Shown: positions 17,717-26,482, numbered from the stretch's first letter. The stretch is DNA of 64,000 nt from Algoriphagus hitonicola (GCF_900113375.1 NZ_FOPC01000014.1:53114-117113); one strand, 5' to 3'. A program made the numbers and translations. The notes: generated by a model not told the origin, from the letters alone.

Positions 17717-20247
17717 TCCAAGCTCGACACCTTGCTTGCACTTCCTTTAGGGCCAAAAGCCCGGAATTTTAGGCCTTCTTGAAAAGGAATTTTTTCTGTA
17801 TAAAGATTGGATTCTTGGGATGGAATGGACCCGTCCGATGTCCAGCGGATTTCCAAACCGGGATTCTCTACATTTGCCCAAATCTCCTCTCCTACTTTTT
17901 TCAAACCAGGAGTAGGAATTCTCAAATTCACTCCTCCAAAAATCGCTTCCAGTCTTGGGATTTCCTTTTGACCCAACACGTTTGAAAACTCATTCCATTC
18001 TTCATTTCGCTTTTGAAGCTGGGTCGTTCGATCTGTCAAGTTTGACCAGTTTGGATCTCCATTCCAGGCACGTTCTACCAAACCCAGCATTTTTGGAAAA
18101 AGGTAATATTCCATCATCTCGACTGACCTGATCGTCTCAGTCCAGAGCTGGCCTTGCACACCGATAATATTTCTTTTCCCCACTGGAGTCAATTCTACAA
18201 AACGGCTTTTTTGACCTTCCCAGGGCCAAGGTATTCCATCTATAGTTAGATCATGGGAAAGATAAAGCTGGCGGGGAACAGTTTTCCAAGCTTGATAAAC
18301 ATCCGAAACTCCAGACCAGACATGTCCGGGTTCGCGCGGATCCCAATCGTAGGCTAAATCAAAATAAAAATTGGCACTCGAACTTATGATCACAGGATAT
18401 CCGGCATTGGCTAATTGATAAGCCCGGTCCTCTCCTCCCCACCCGGGAACGGAATTCCATGCATAAAGCATCCAATCTTGATTGGCAAAGCGCTCATTCG
18501 GAATAATTTCGCCTTGAGATTCCTTTAATCCTACCTCTTCCCAGCCAGCTAGTTGGATTCCTTCATTTTTCAAAAATCCTTCAATACGGGACCTGAAATA
18601 GTCTAGAAGTTCTGATTGGGGCCAATCCGGATTTTCCTCCAAAAATTGATCGCAGACCGGTGAATCCGTCCAAACTCCCTTGGGAACCTCATCCCCTCCG
18701 GTATGCCAGGTTTTAAGTGGAATTTGGTTCGATTCGTACATTTTTTTGATCTCAAGGACTACTTTTTCATAAAATGAATAGGTGCTTTCCTGACAAACAC
18801 AAATGGTATTATCCCTAAAATTTTGAGCAGAGAGATAGACTGAATTATCATCAGGATCGATCAGTCTATACTTTAAGCCGTCTTCTTCATTTCCAGACTT
18901 CTTGTATTTTTCAAATCGCTTCTCCATAGCCTTGATAGCAGCTCGGGAATGTGCTGGCACTCCGATTTCAGGAATAATTTCAATAAATCGCTCATCAGCA
19001 TATTGAATAATTTCTTTGAAATCCTCCACAGTATAAAATCCAGTTCCCATTTTATTATCAGCAGAAGCTCCCGATCCATAAAAAGGCCACAGCATATCTG
19101 ATTCATCTTCTGAAACCCCTCTTTTGGAAGCATAATCCGTGAGTTCGGGGAGACCGGGGATTTCGATTCTCCAGCCCTCATCATTGGCGAGGTTGAAATG
19201 AAATTTATTGAGCTTATAAAAAGCCATCAAATCCAAAAGTTTAAATATGGATTCTTTCGGGATAAAATTTCTTGCCACATCCAAGAAGAACCCTCGATAA
19301 GCGTAATCCGGCACATCATCGATTTCTATTTGTGGAAGCAAAATCTCATTGGAGGGTTTTTCCCAAAAATCAGCTGGCATCAAGGCCAAAAAACTTTGGA
19401 CACCGTAAAAAGCACCTTTCGGATCCGAAGCGAGAATGAGCACCCGTTGATCACGGATTTCCAAATGGTAACCCTCGGCTGGGATCGACTCTTTTTTTGC
19501 AATTCGAATTTGAATGGGTTTTACACTTCGGTCATTTTCCGGTTTGTACCCTACTTGTATCTGTTGGGTGACCGTTTTCGCCGCCTGTTCAAACACTTTA
19601 TCTCCCAAGACTCCCAAGCCTGCATTTTTAATCCGAAGCGGTTCTCCTAGGTATTTCCATGATTTCGGAATTGGTAAAAAGGGCGGAATCTCCTCGTTGG
19701 GCAACTCAGAAATGATTTCATTTTTCTTATAAATTCGTTCGGCTGTGGGAATAATTATTCCCTGCTTACCGACCGCTTTGTCAAGCTGATCCACTGTCAA
19801 CTCAGACTTTTTGAAATCCCGGATTTCGGTCATTGATCCGTTTGATTTTACTAAAATCAACCCTTCTGGCGCATGACTGTTTTTAAAAAATGGGGTAGTT
19901 GAAGTATAACTGATTTCTAATTTTTGTCCCGGTTTCAGTGCAGGGCTTTCCTCATCATTACCTGCCAACACAAAAAAATCTCCCGCCAAATGCCTGATTT
20001 GAAAGTGGTCATCAAGAACCCTTGCATTTACGTCCAGAAAAACGCTATTAAAGTACAGTTTCCAGCCTGATGTCAAAGTTTGATCAGAATCATTTTGAAA
20101 AATGAAGGTAGCCTGATGGGAGGCATTTGTCCCGAATTGGTTTTTATCCAGTCTCCATTCTACCTGAAAGTCCCCGTTTATCTTCTCCACCGCAGAGGAA
20201 CAAGCGAAGAAAATGAGGAGGTAAAATAAAAAGTTGAGCTTTCTCAT
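17713..20247 (-). CDS. GH20 beta-N-acetylhexosaminidase lipoprotein
   Basis: 844 residues from ATG 20247 (a TTG at 20259 is less likely). Signal peptide MRKLNFLFYLLIFFAC gives a lipoprotein with Cys16. An N-terminal carbohydrate-binding-like domain (CHB_HEX type) and a GH20b domain precede the TIM barrel from about 310. The catalytic Asp-Glu pair is in HTGGDEVP (D519, E520), with the Glu as acid/base and substrate-assisted catalysis. A C-terminal CHB_HEX_C domain (IRWTSDGSIPSQ) ends the protein. It should release terminal GlcNAc/GalNAc from glycans at the cell surface or periplasm. It starts 8 bp after the PPK2 gene. Confidence 0.93.
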   Translation of the reverse strand: MRKLNFLFYLLIFFACSSAVEKINGDFQVEWRLDKNQFGTNASHQATFIFQNDSDQTLTSGWKLYFNSVFLDVNARVLDDHFQIRHLAGDFFVLAGNDEESPALKPGQKLEISYTSTTPFFKNSHAPEGLILVKSNGSMTEIRDFKKSELTVDQLDKAVGKQGIIIPTAERIYKKNEIISELPNEEIPPFLPIPKSWKYLGEPLRIKNAGLGVLGDKVFEQAAKTVTQQIQVGYKPENDRSVKPIQIRIAKKESIPAEGYHLEIRDQRVLILASDPKGAFYGVQSFLALMPADFWEKPSNEILLPQIEIDDVPDYAYRGFFLDVARNFIPKESIFKLLDLMAFYKLNKFHFNLANDEGWRIEIPGLPELTDYASKRGVSEDESDMLWPFYGSGASADNKMGTGFYTVEDFKEIIQYADERFIEIIPEIGVPAHSRAAIKAMEKRFEKYKKSGNEEDGLKYRLIDPDDNSVYLSAQNFRDNTICVCQESTYSFYEKVVLEIKKMYESNQIPLKTWHTGGDEVPKGVWTDSPVCDQFLEENPDWPQSELLDYFRSRIEGFLKNEGIQLAGWEEVGLKESQGEIIPNERFANQDWMLYAWNSVPGWGGEDRAYQLANAGYPVIISSSANFYFDLAYDWDPREPGHVWSGVSDVYQAWKTVPRQLYLSHDLTIDGIPWPWEGQKSRFVELTPVGKRNIIGVQGQLWTETIRSVEMMEYYLFPKMLGLVERAWNGDPNWSNLTDRTTQLQKRNEEWNEFSNVLGQKEIPRLEAIFGGVNLRIPTPGLKKVGEEIWANVENPGLEIRWTSDGSIPSQESNLYTEKIPFQEGLKFRAFGPKGSASKVSSLD

Positions 20248-20255
20248 TTTGAAAA

Positions 20256-21137
20256 TCAATGTTCTTTGGACAGTATATCGCGATATTTTTCGATATCCTC
20301 CAAGACCTCTTCATCCAGTTCCGGTTCTTTGATTCCTTCTATTTTGGACATAGTCTCATAGATGATTTTGGCGACAAGCAATCTGGCTATTTTCTTATCA
20401 TCCGAGGGAATGATATACCAAGGAGCATGGGGTTTGGAGGTTTCATTGATGGCTTCCTCGTAGCATTTTTGATACTTATCCCAAAGGGCTCGCTCTTCTA
20501 AGTCACCGGGAGAAAATTTCCAATTGTGCTTTTTCTTATCCAACCTTCGCAACAGGCGCTGTCGCTGTTCCTCCTTGCTGAGGTGAAGGTAAAATTTAAA
20601 AATCACCGTTCCATTCTCGGCGATATGCTGTTCGAAATTACGGATTTGTTCAAATCGCTTCTGCCAAAATTCTTCGGTAATGTCTTCTACTGATTCTATT
20701 CCAGGAATATTTTCATTCATGATGTAATAGGGATGAACCCGAGTCACAAGGACATTTTCATAGTGAGTCCGGTTAAACACCGAGTATTTCCCACGAGCCG
20801 GCAAAGCTAAATAATGCCGCCATAAGTAATCATGCTTCAGTTCAAGACTTGTGGGCGTTTTGAAGCTATGAACGACTACTCCTCTTGCATTCAATTCTTT
20901 AAAGACTTCCCGAATCAAACTATCCTTTCCAGCAGTATCCATCCCCTGAAGACAAATCAAAACCCCATATTTAGCATGAGCATACATGGTGTCTTGGTGC
21001 TCACTGAGCAACTCCCTGTAGTCATTTAAAATAGATTTTTTCTCTTTTTTGGTAAGCTTCTGATCTAAAGCAGTAGGAATTTGATTGAGGGAAACTTGAT
21101 CCTTTACTTGAAAATGCTCGATTGGAATATTTTTCAT
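20256..21137 (-). CDS. polyphosphate kinase 2 family protein
   Basis: 293 residues from ATG. Walker A is GMDTAGKDS (residues 65-73), with the PPK2 segments FKTPTSLELKHDYLWR and FNRTHYENVLVTRVHP. The one-domain length fits class I/III PPK2, which phosphorylates NMP/NDP from polyphosphate; the class III enzyme of Cytophaga hutchinsonii is a known relative in this phylum. Specificity for AMP or ADP cannot be fixed from sequence. It is first in a two-gene operon with GH20, an odd pairing. Confidence 0.92.
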   Translation of the reverse strand: MKNIPIEHFQVKDQVSLNQIPTALDQKLTKKEKKSILNDYRELLSEHQDTMYAHAKYGVLICLQGMDTAGKDSLIREVFKELNARGVVVHSFKTPTSLELKHDYLWRHYLALPARGKYSVFNRTHYENVLVTRVHPYYIMNENIPGIESVEDITEEFWQKRFEQIRNFEQHIAENGTVIFKFYLHLSKEEQRQRLLRRLDKKKHNWKFSPGDLEERALWDKYQKCYEEAINETSKPHAPWYIIPSDDKKIARLLVAKIIYETMSKIEGIKEPELDEEVLEDIEKYRDILSKEH

Positions 21138-21245
21138 TATAGCTTGGTCTGATGTTTTCGACTTGGATTAAAAGTAAAAACAAGATAATATTTTATCTTC
21201 AAGGCAAAGAACCTATTTGTAATTTCCACCAATCAATCACCCAAA

Positions 21246-22391
21246 ATGACAGAAATTCCAATAAAAACCGGAATTGGATCCCGGTACCTCGCTCTGGATG
21301 TACTTCGGGGAATGACTATCGCCTTTATGATTATTGTAAATACGCCAGGAAGCTGGGGAAATCTCTATGGCCCACTGGCACATGCGGATTGGCATGGCTT
21401 TACACCTACAGACTTGGTGTTTCCGACATTTTTATTTGTCGTGGGCAATGCCATGAGCTTTGCCATGAAACGACTTCAAGAAATCCCATCGGCACAGTTT
21501 TACAAAAAAGTTTTTAAGCGGGCCGCTTTAATCTTTCTAATCGGTTGGCTTTTGAATGCCTTCCCGTTTTTTGATTTCAATGAGGCAGGAGGAATGCAAT
21601 TTATTGATCTAACTCAGGTCCGATTATTTGGAGTACTCCAGCGAATTGCTTTGGCTTATTTGTTTGCAGCTTTGATCTTATACTGGGGTGGAGAGCGCTG
21701 GGGATGGATTTTCTCGGGAATAGCTTTGTTTGGGTATTGGGCACTCCTGTACTTTTTTGGAGAAAGTGGAGACCCTTACAGCCTAACTGGCAATGCTGCA
21801 ATCAAGTTAGATTTAATGGTCATCGGCGAGGAACGCATGTATACGGGCGAAGGGATTCCTTTTGACCCCGAGGGGATTCTAAGCACACTCACTTCCATCG
21901 TGAATGTATTGGCTGGGTTTATCGTAGGAAAACTGATTCAGCGAAAAGGAAATACCATGGAAACTGTCCGACTCTTGCTCATCAGCGGTGTCATTCTGAT
22001 TGCAGGAAGCTACCTATGGAACTTAATCTTTCCAATCAATAAAAAAATCTGGACTAGTTCCTATGTCTTGCTCACAGTTGGTTGGGATTTAATCTTACTC
22101 TCTGCGCTGGTAGGAATAATAGAAATAGGAAAGAAAACGAAGTGGACCTATTTTTTCCAGGCTTTTGGAAGAAATCCCTTGATTCTCTACGTACTTTCCG
22201 GGTTGGTAATTTCGGTTTTGTTTATGATTCCGGTGGGTGAAACTTCCCTGAAAGAATACATTTATTCCGCAATCTTTACGAGTTGGCTGGGACCGAAAAA
22301 CGCATCATTTCTTTTTGCTATCTCCTACATGCTTCTCATCTGGATCATCGGCTATTGGATGGATAAGCGAAAAATTTATATCAAAGTCTAG
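21246..22391 (+). CDS. NagX/HGSNAT-like membrane protein (DUF5009)
   Basis: 381 residues from ATG with about ten hydrophobic segments. The start RYLALDVLRGMTIAFMIIVN and GFTPTDLVFPTFLFVVGNAM are hallmarks of the DUF5009 / heparan-alpha-glucosaminide N-acetyltransferase-like family. Bacterial members called NagX occur in GlcNAc-utilisation loci and are thought to acetylate or move amino sugars across the inner membrane. The conserved His of HADWH is present in the first loop. Lying next to GH20, it supports an amino-sugar theme. Divergent from ppk2 across 108 bp. Confidence 0.85.
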   Translation: MTEIPIKTGIGSRYLALDVLRGMTIAFMIIVNTPGSWGNLYGPLAHADWHGFTPTDLVFPTFLFVVGNAMSFAMKRLQEIPSAQFYKKVFKRAALIFLIGWLLNAFPFFDFNEAGGMQFIDLTQVRLFGVLQRIALAYLFAALILYWGGERWGWIFSGIALFGYWALLYFFGESGDPYSLTGNAAIKLDLMVIGEERMYTGEGIPFDPEGILSTLTSIVNVLAGFIVGKLIQRKGNTMETVRLLLISGVILIAGSYLWNLIFPINKKIWTSSYVLLTVGWDLILLSALVGIIEIGKKTKWTYFFQAFGRNPLILYVLSGLVISVLFMIPVGETSLKEYIYSAIFTSWLGPKNASFLFAISYMLLIWIIGYWMDKRKIYIKV

Positions 22392-22425
22392 TTTGTTTAC
22401 TTTGATTTTCCAAAAGAGGCTGTCA

Positions 22426-22519
22426 AAAAAATGAAGTTTGTCCCATTGAGTATTTGAGAGACGAGAGTCTCGAAATCGAAGGGTCAGGTTGACTTCAAAG
22501 CAATTTATGAGACAGCCTC
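22426..22519. repeat. 94-bp dispersed repeat with terminal inverted repeats (short copy)
   Basis: Ends are GAGGCTGTC and GACAGCCTC (perfect 9-bp inverted repeat, extendable by AAAA/TTTT). The interior has a 28-bp core at 22454-22481 that recurs exactly at 27317-27344, including the small palindrome GAGAC-GAGA-GTCTC. It lies between two convergent genes and would fold into a long hairpin with a T tail, so it may serve as a terminator. No coding capacity. Confidence 0.75.
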
Positions 22520-22525
22520 TTTTTT

Positions 22526-23089
22526 TCAGCCTTCTATTTCCTGAATAAGTTCGGCATACCAGGCTTCCCCATACTTTCTAACCAAAGCATCCTTTAAAAA
22601 GCGATAAAGTGGAACCTGTAGACTCTTGCCAAGCTGACAAGCAGGATCACAAATCTCCCAGCGATCGTAATTTAAGGCGTCAAACTCATCATATTTAGTA
22701 ATGCGAATCGGGTACATGTGACAGGAAATGGGCTTTTTAAAATTGATTTTCCCATCCAGATATGCCTGCTCAATCCCGCATTTCAAGATTCCTTTTTCAT
22801 CATAGAGTGCATAGGCACATTCCCTATTGTCACCGATTGTGGGCGTTCCCTTATCCCCATCTTTGTCAAATACCCAAGTACCTTGTGCCTCGATGACTTT
22901 TCTTCCTTCTTCGGTGATGTAATCCTTTACGATTGGGTAAATCTTTTCGATAATCTCCGTTTCCTCATCCTCCAATGGAGCTCCAGCATCCCCTTCTACG
23001 CAGCATGCCCCTTTGCAGGCTTCTAAATCACAGACAAAGAAATTTTCCTTGATATCATCCGAAAGCACCGCATTTCCTACCAGTATCAT
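22526..23089 (-). CDS. DUF3109 cysteine-rich protein
   Basis: 187 residues from ATG. Cysteines cluster as C20, C25, C29, C30 ([12 protein letters not shown]), then ECAY, KCG, SCHMYP and CDPAC, a spacing like that of YkgJ-type metal or Fe-S binding proteins. DUF3109 is widespread in Bacteroidota and its function is unknown. The sequence has no signal peptide, so cytosolic. It stands alone, divergent from the rnpB region, and ends next to the dispersed repeat. Confidence 0.85.
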   Translation of the reverse strand: MILVGNAVLSDDIKENFFVCDLEACKGACCVEGDAGAPLEDEETEIIEKIYPIVKDYITEEGRKVIEAQGTWVFDKDGDKGTPTIGDNRECAYALYDEKGILKCGIEQAYLDGKINFKKPISCHMYPIRITKYDEFDALNYDRWEICDPACQLGKSLQVPLYRFLKDALVRKYGEAWYAELIQEIEG

Positions 23090-23254
23090 AAGCTCTAATT
23101 TTGGTCAAAGATAATCATTCCAAAAAGCAGAAAAACCGAACATCGTCCAAAGTATTCCTTTTCACCTCAACTCACACCAAAGATTCGGATTTTGACTTTT
23201 GGATGAGTATGATTTTCAGAAATTTGGCTGTTCGATTTCATTCAAATAACATAA

Positions 23255-23281
23255 AAAAAGAACCGCTCCGTAAAGGAGCGG
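23255..23281 (-). terminator. orphan hairpin, terminator-like on the minus strand
   Basis: CCGCTCC-GTAAA-GGAGCGG (23263-23281). On the minus strand it is followed by TTCTTTTTTT, the form of a rho-independent terminator, yet no minus-strand gene precedes it. It may end an unrecognised small RNA. Confidence 0.5.
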
Positions 23282-23630
23282 CTCAACCCAGCACTATGAA
23301 GAAAAGCTATTATTTAGCCTTTGATATACCTAACATGGGTTTGTGAAAAAGGTTTGAAGGGATTGATTAATTTTTTTTAATATTCTCCAAAAAATCAATT
23401 CTATTTTCCTTATTAAAAATATTCCAAATTATTTTTATTTTATCCATCTGAAATTCAGAGAATTATTCTTTAGTAAAACCTAATAATTTAAAAATTTTTC
23501 TATCAATTCTTCAGAAAAACCAATAGGGATATCAGAAAAATATTTTTCCTAAATCAGGTTGAAAAAAAATTACTGGCACATCTTTTAAGAATGAGAAAGT
23601 CGTGACACATCCAGTTCAAAGAATTTACCG

Positions 23631-23638
23631 TATTTTTG
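23631..23638 (+). promoter_or_regulatory. -7 promoter box of rnpB
   Basis: TATTTTTG matches TAnnTTTG and ends 4 bp before the P1 helix of the RNase P RNA, as expected for a -7 element. A -33 box is not obvious. Confidence 0.6.
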
Positions 23639-23642
23639 AATC

Positions 23643-24052
23643 GTGCAAGTCGTCTTGTCGCCGCGACACCGATATCGGGGTTGGGGAGGAAAGTCCGGGC
23701 AACACAGAGCGCCATACTTCCTAACGGGAAGGAGGCTGACTGGTGACGGTCAGTTTACAGAAAGTGCCACAGAAAATATACCGTCCCGATAGCTATCGGG
23801 ATAAGGGTGAAAAGGTGGAGTAAGAGCCCACCGGTCAGATGGTGACATCCGACGCATGGCAAACCTTATGGGTTGAAAGGTCAAATAGGCCCCGGGCAAA
23901 GAGCTGCTCGTTCGATTTTGTCCCTTTTCCGATTCGTCGGCATTGGGTCAGATTCCGGGGTGGGTAGACCGATAGATCCCGATCGTGAGGTCGGGACTAG
24001 ATAAATGACAGGATTCCGTAAAGGAAACAGAACCCGGCTTACAGACTTGCAC
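23643..24052 (+). ncRNA. rnpB: RNase P RNA (bacterial class A)
   Basis: P1 is formed by GTGCAAGTC (23643-23651) and GACTTGCAC (24044-24052). The universal core elements are present: GAGGAAAGTCCGGGC (23686-23700) near the 5' end, AAGGGTGAAAAGGTG, and ACAGAACCCGGCTTA (24027-24041) near the 3' end. A T run follows P1 as terminator. It is the catalytic RNA that trims pre-tRNA 5' leaders. The stem where E. coli has P9 is a 16-bp perfect palindrome (23783-23798). Confidence 0.96.
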
Positions 24053-24074
24053 TTTTTTATTTTAAATTAGCCCT

Positions 24075-25232
24075 ATGTCAAAAATCCTTATCATTGATGA
24101 TGAAAAAGTCATCAGATCCACCCTTCGTGAAATCCTCGAGTACGAGAAATATCAAGTCACTGAAGCCAAAGATGGCGAAGAAGGCCTAGCAAAACTTCAA
24201 GAAGAAGATTTCGACTTGGTTCTATGTGATGTCAAAATGCCAAAATTAGATGGCATCGAAGTCTTAGAAAAAGCAAAATCCCTTGACAAATCACCCCAGT
24301 TTATCATGATTTCGGCTCATGGCAGCATTGAAACTGCCGTAGAGGCTACGAAAAAAGGAGCCTTTGATTTTATCCCGAAACCACCGGATTTGAATCGATT
24401 GCTATTGACTGTACGGAATGCACTTGACAAGAAAAATCTGGTAACTGAAACCAAGGTCCTCAAAAAGAAGCTTTCCAAAAAACTGGATATGGTCGGTGAA
24501 TCTGATGCGATCAAGCAAGTCAAAGACACCATCGAAAAAGTAGCTCCGACAGAGGCCCGAGTACTGATAACCGGTCCAAATGGAACCGGAAAGGAATTGG
24601 TAGCCCACTGGATCCATCAAAAAAGCAACCGCAGTGATCAACCATTTGTGGCTGTCAATTGCGCAGCAATCCCTTCCGAATTGATCGAATCTGAGCTCTT
24701 CGGACATGAAAAGGGAGCATTTACCTCTGCTCACAAGCAGCGGGCTGGTAAATTCGAACAGGCCCAAGGAGGTACCCTCTTCTTAGATGAAATCGGAGAT
24801 ATGTCTCTCTCAGCGCAGTCCAAGGTACTCAGAGCATTGCAGGAGAATCTAATCAACCGGGTAGGAAGCGATAAGGATATCAAAGTAGATGTACGGGTAT
24901 TGGCAGCGACTAATAAGGACCTGAAAAAGGAAATCGAAGAACACCGCTTTAGAGAAGACCTTTACCACAGATTGAGTGTGATTTTGATTCAAGTTCCTGC
25001 CTTAAAGGAGCGAAAAAGCGACATTCCTTTACTCGTAGATAAGTTTTTGGAAGATATCGCCCAGGAAAGCGGAGAGGTCAAAAAGAAAATCAGCAAAGAC
25101 GCACTCGCAAAACTTCAGGAATACCCATGGACTGGTAATATTCGAGAACTTAGGAATGTAGTGGAGAGATTGGTGATTTTGGGAGAATCAACGATCAGTC
25201 TGGAGGATATAAAAAAATATGCTGACTATTAA
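24075..25232 (+). CDS. sigma-54-type response regulator lacking a DNA-binding domain
   Basis: 385 residues from ATG. The receiver domain has phospho-acceptor D52 (LCDVKMP) and K102. The AAA+ domain has Walker A GPNGTGKE (167-174), the sigma-54 contact loop written GAFTSA instead of GAFTGA (214-219), Walker B LFLDE and the arginine-finger region FREDLYHRLSV. It ends at RNVVERLVILGE...KKYADY, right after the AAA+ lid, so the Fis-type HTH of NtrC is missing. FlgR of Helicobacter and CtcC of Chlamydia are known HTH-less relatives. No partner kinase is adjacent. It follows rnpB by 22 bp. Confidence 0.92.
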   Translation: MSKILIIDDEKVIRSTLREILEYEKYQVTEAKDGEEGLAKLQEEDFDLVLCDVKMPKLDGIEVLEKAKSLDKSPQFIMISAHGSIETAVEATKKGAFDFIPKPPDLNRLLLTVRNALDKKNLVTETKVLKKKLSKKLDMVGESDAIKQVKDTIEKVAPTEARVLITGPNGTGKELVAHWIHQKSNRSDQPFVAVNCAAIPSELIESELFGHEKGAFTSAHKQRAGKFEQAQGGTLFLDEIGDMSLSAQSKVLRALQENLINRVGSDKDIKVDVRVLAATNKDLKKEIEEHRFREDLYHRLSVILIQVPALKERKSDIPLLVDKFLEDIAQESGEVKKKISKDALAKLQEYPWTGNIRELRNVVERLVILGESTISLEDIKKYADY

Positions 25233-25250
25233 TTGGTCAGCATATTTTTT
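25213..25250. terminator. bidirectional terminator overlapping a stop codon
   Basis: Perfect 14-bp stem AAAAATATGCTGAC / GTCAGCATATTTTT (25213-25226 with 25236-25249), T tail on both strands. It overlaps the last codons of the regulator and the end of the small lipoprotein gene. Confidence 0.8.
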
Positions 25251-25368
25251 AACCGTTGCTGTTTTGGGCAGTAGGAGCCTTGGCATAGGCCGGACATGGT
25301 TTGCTAGATGCGCAAGCACCCAAAGCTAAAATTCCGATCAGCAATGCTAGTGTGGCAAGTCTTTTCAT
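25249..25368 (-). CDS. tiny lipoprotein
   Basis: 39 residues from ATG 25368. The signal sequence MKRLATLALLIGILALGAC gives a lipobox LGAC, leaving a mature peptide of about 21 residues starting CASSKPCPAYAKAP. The CPAY segment with a second Cys is a pattern I have seen in other tiny Bacteroidota lipoproteins, but no function is known. It lies downstream of the LuxE-like gene on the same strand, 53 bp away. Real coding is supported by the clear lipoprotein signal and by the terminator at its end. Confidence 0.65.
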   Translation of the reverse strand: MKRLATLALLIGILALGACASSKPCPAYAKAPTAQNSNG

Positions 25369-25421
25369 AAAATTCAAATCAAGTTTAAGCCAAATATGTT
25401 TAATAAAATTTAATCTAGCAA

Positions 25422-26417
25422 TTACTGAACCAATAAGTTGCAACCCCTAATCTCGGAATTGTCAAATCGACCCAGTACTTCTATCCTACCATCACTGTCC
25501 ATCCGGCCCAAATCCTGCGTCTCCAAAAAGGCACAGGAATGAAAATTACCCAAATCAATCACGTTTATTCCACCTTGTTTTCGTCTGGTCCAAGACAGAG
25601 GATCATTGACATCTCTAAGCATAACGCGCATCGATTGAGGTAGCGTATAATTTCCCTGGCCTTTAGAATATGCCTGAGACATCATCTCCGTCATTCCATA
25701 TTCGGAGTGAATGGAATCCACACAAAAATATCCGGTTAATATTTCATGGACTTCCTCCCGAATCATCTCTTTCCTTCGCCCTTTCATCCCACCGGTTTCC
25801 ATGACGATCAGATTTTTTGTTTTGGAAAAAGCAAGGCCGGATTCTACCAAGTCCAATAAGGCAAAGGTCACCCCAAGCAATAGGATTTTTCGGGAATCAC
25901 CCTTTAACCCATCAATTTTAGAAACCAATTCTTCCTGATCGTACAGATAAAAACCGGAATGCTCCGATTGGGAGACCTTGATAAAATAATCCGCCATGCT
26001 TACCAAACTACTTCCTTTTCGCTCTAAATATGCTGGAAGTAAGGCTAGGATGTGATAATCTTCTATGGGACCATATTCGCTTTCAAAAATACGTTTAGCG
26101 TGATCCAAATACCAATCAATCGACCAGGTATAATGCCGGCTGGTGATCATTCCCGTTGTGCCTGAGGAGGAAAAAAAGGAAGGAAAAAGAGCAGTATCAC
26201 CACTGATCACTTTATGCTCCTTGAAAAATCGAATCGGTAGAAAAGGAATCTGATCCAGTGCTTTGACAGATTTAAAGTCAATTCTTCTGGCATTGAGATA
26301 AGAACGATAAATTCCATTCTCCAAGGCTTGAAACTGAAAGATTTCCAGTGCAAGTTTTTCGAAGTCCTCAGGCTTTAATTCATCTACTGCCCTAGAAAAA
26401 CTTTTAAAATCATTCAT
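25422..26417 (-). CDS. LuxE-like acyl-protein synthetase family protein
   Basis: 331 residues from ATG 26417 (a TTG at 26438 is possible). It shows the adenylate-forming Ser/Gly/Thr loop SSSGTTGMITSRH near residue 100, LPAYLERKGSSLVSM, and a YGMTEMMSQAY segment near 235 typical of ANL-type enzymes. LuxE family members activate fatty acids as acyl-AMP and hold them as acyl-enzyme; there are no luxCDAB genes here, so the role is not bioluminescence. Related stand-alone genes occur in Bacteroidota, perhaps in lipid or surface-glycan acylation. Divergent from the lipoprotein at 26483. Confidence 0.78.
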   Translation of the reverse strand: MNDFKSFSRAVDELKPEDFEKLALEIFQFQALENGIYRSYLNARRIDFKSVKALDQIPFLPIRFFKEHKVISGDTALFPSFFSSSGTTGMITSRHYTWSIDWYLDHAKRIFESEYGPIEDYHILALLPAYLERKGSSLVSMADYFIKVSQSEHSGFYLYDQEELVSKIDGLKGDSRKILLLGVTFALLDLVESGLAFSKTKNLIVMETGGMKGRRKEMIREEVHEILTGYFCVDSIHSEYGMTEMMSQAYSKGQGNYTLPQSMRVMLRDVNDPLSWTRRKQGGINVIDLGNFHSCAFLETQDLGRMDSDGRIEVLGRFDNSEIRGCNLLVQ

Positions 26418-26482
26418 CGTTTTATATTTTGCATCCAATAGATCTGGTGCCTATCTACTCGGTCGTAAATTTAACTCGCCTT

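Larger units (their letters stand above)
23090..23642. other. intergenic region upstream of rnpB, strongly AT-rich from 23341
   Basis: No gene is supported. It holds a GC hairpin at 23263-23281, a 16-codon plus-strand frame starting MKKSYYLAF at 23296, and about 260 bp of AT-rich DNA before the rnpB promoter. Confidence 0.6.

Noticed and set aside
23101..23346. 81-codon frame before rnpB
   Set aside because: Low-complexity and hydrophilic, crosses the GC hairpin, no homologous look; only the final 16 codons after the ATG at 23296 are noted as a possible short frame.
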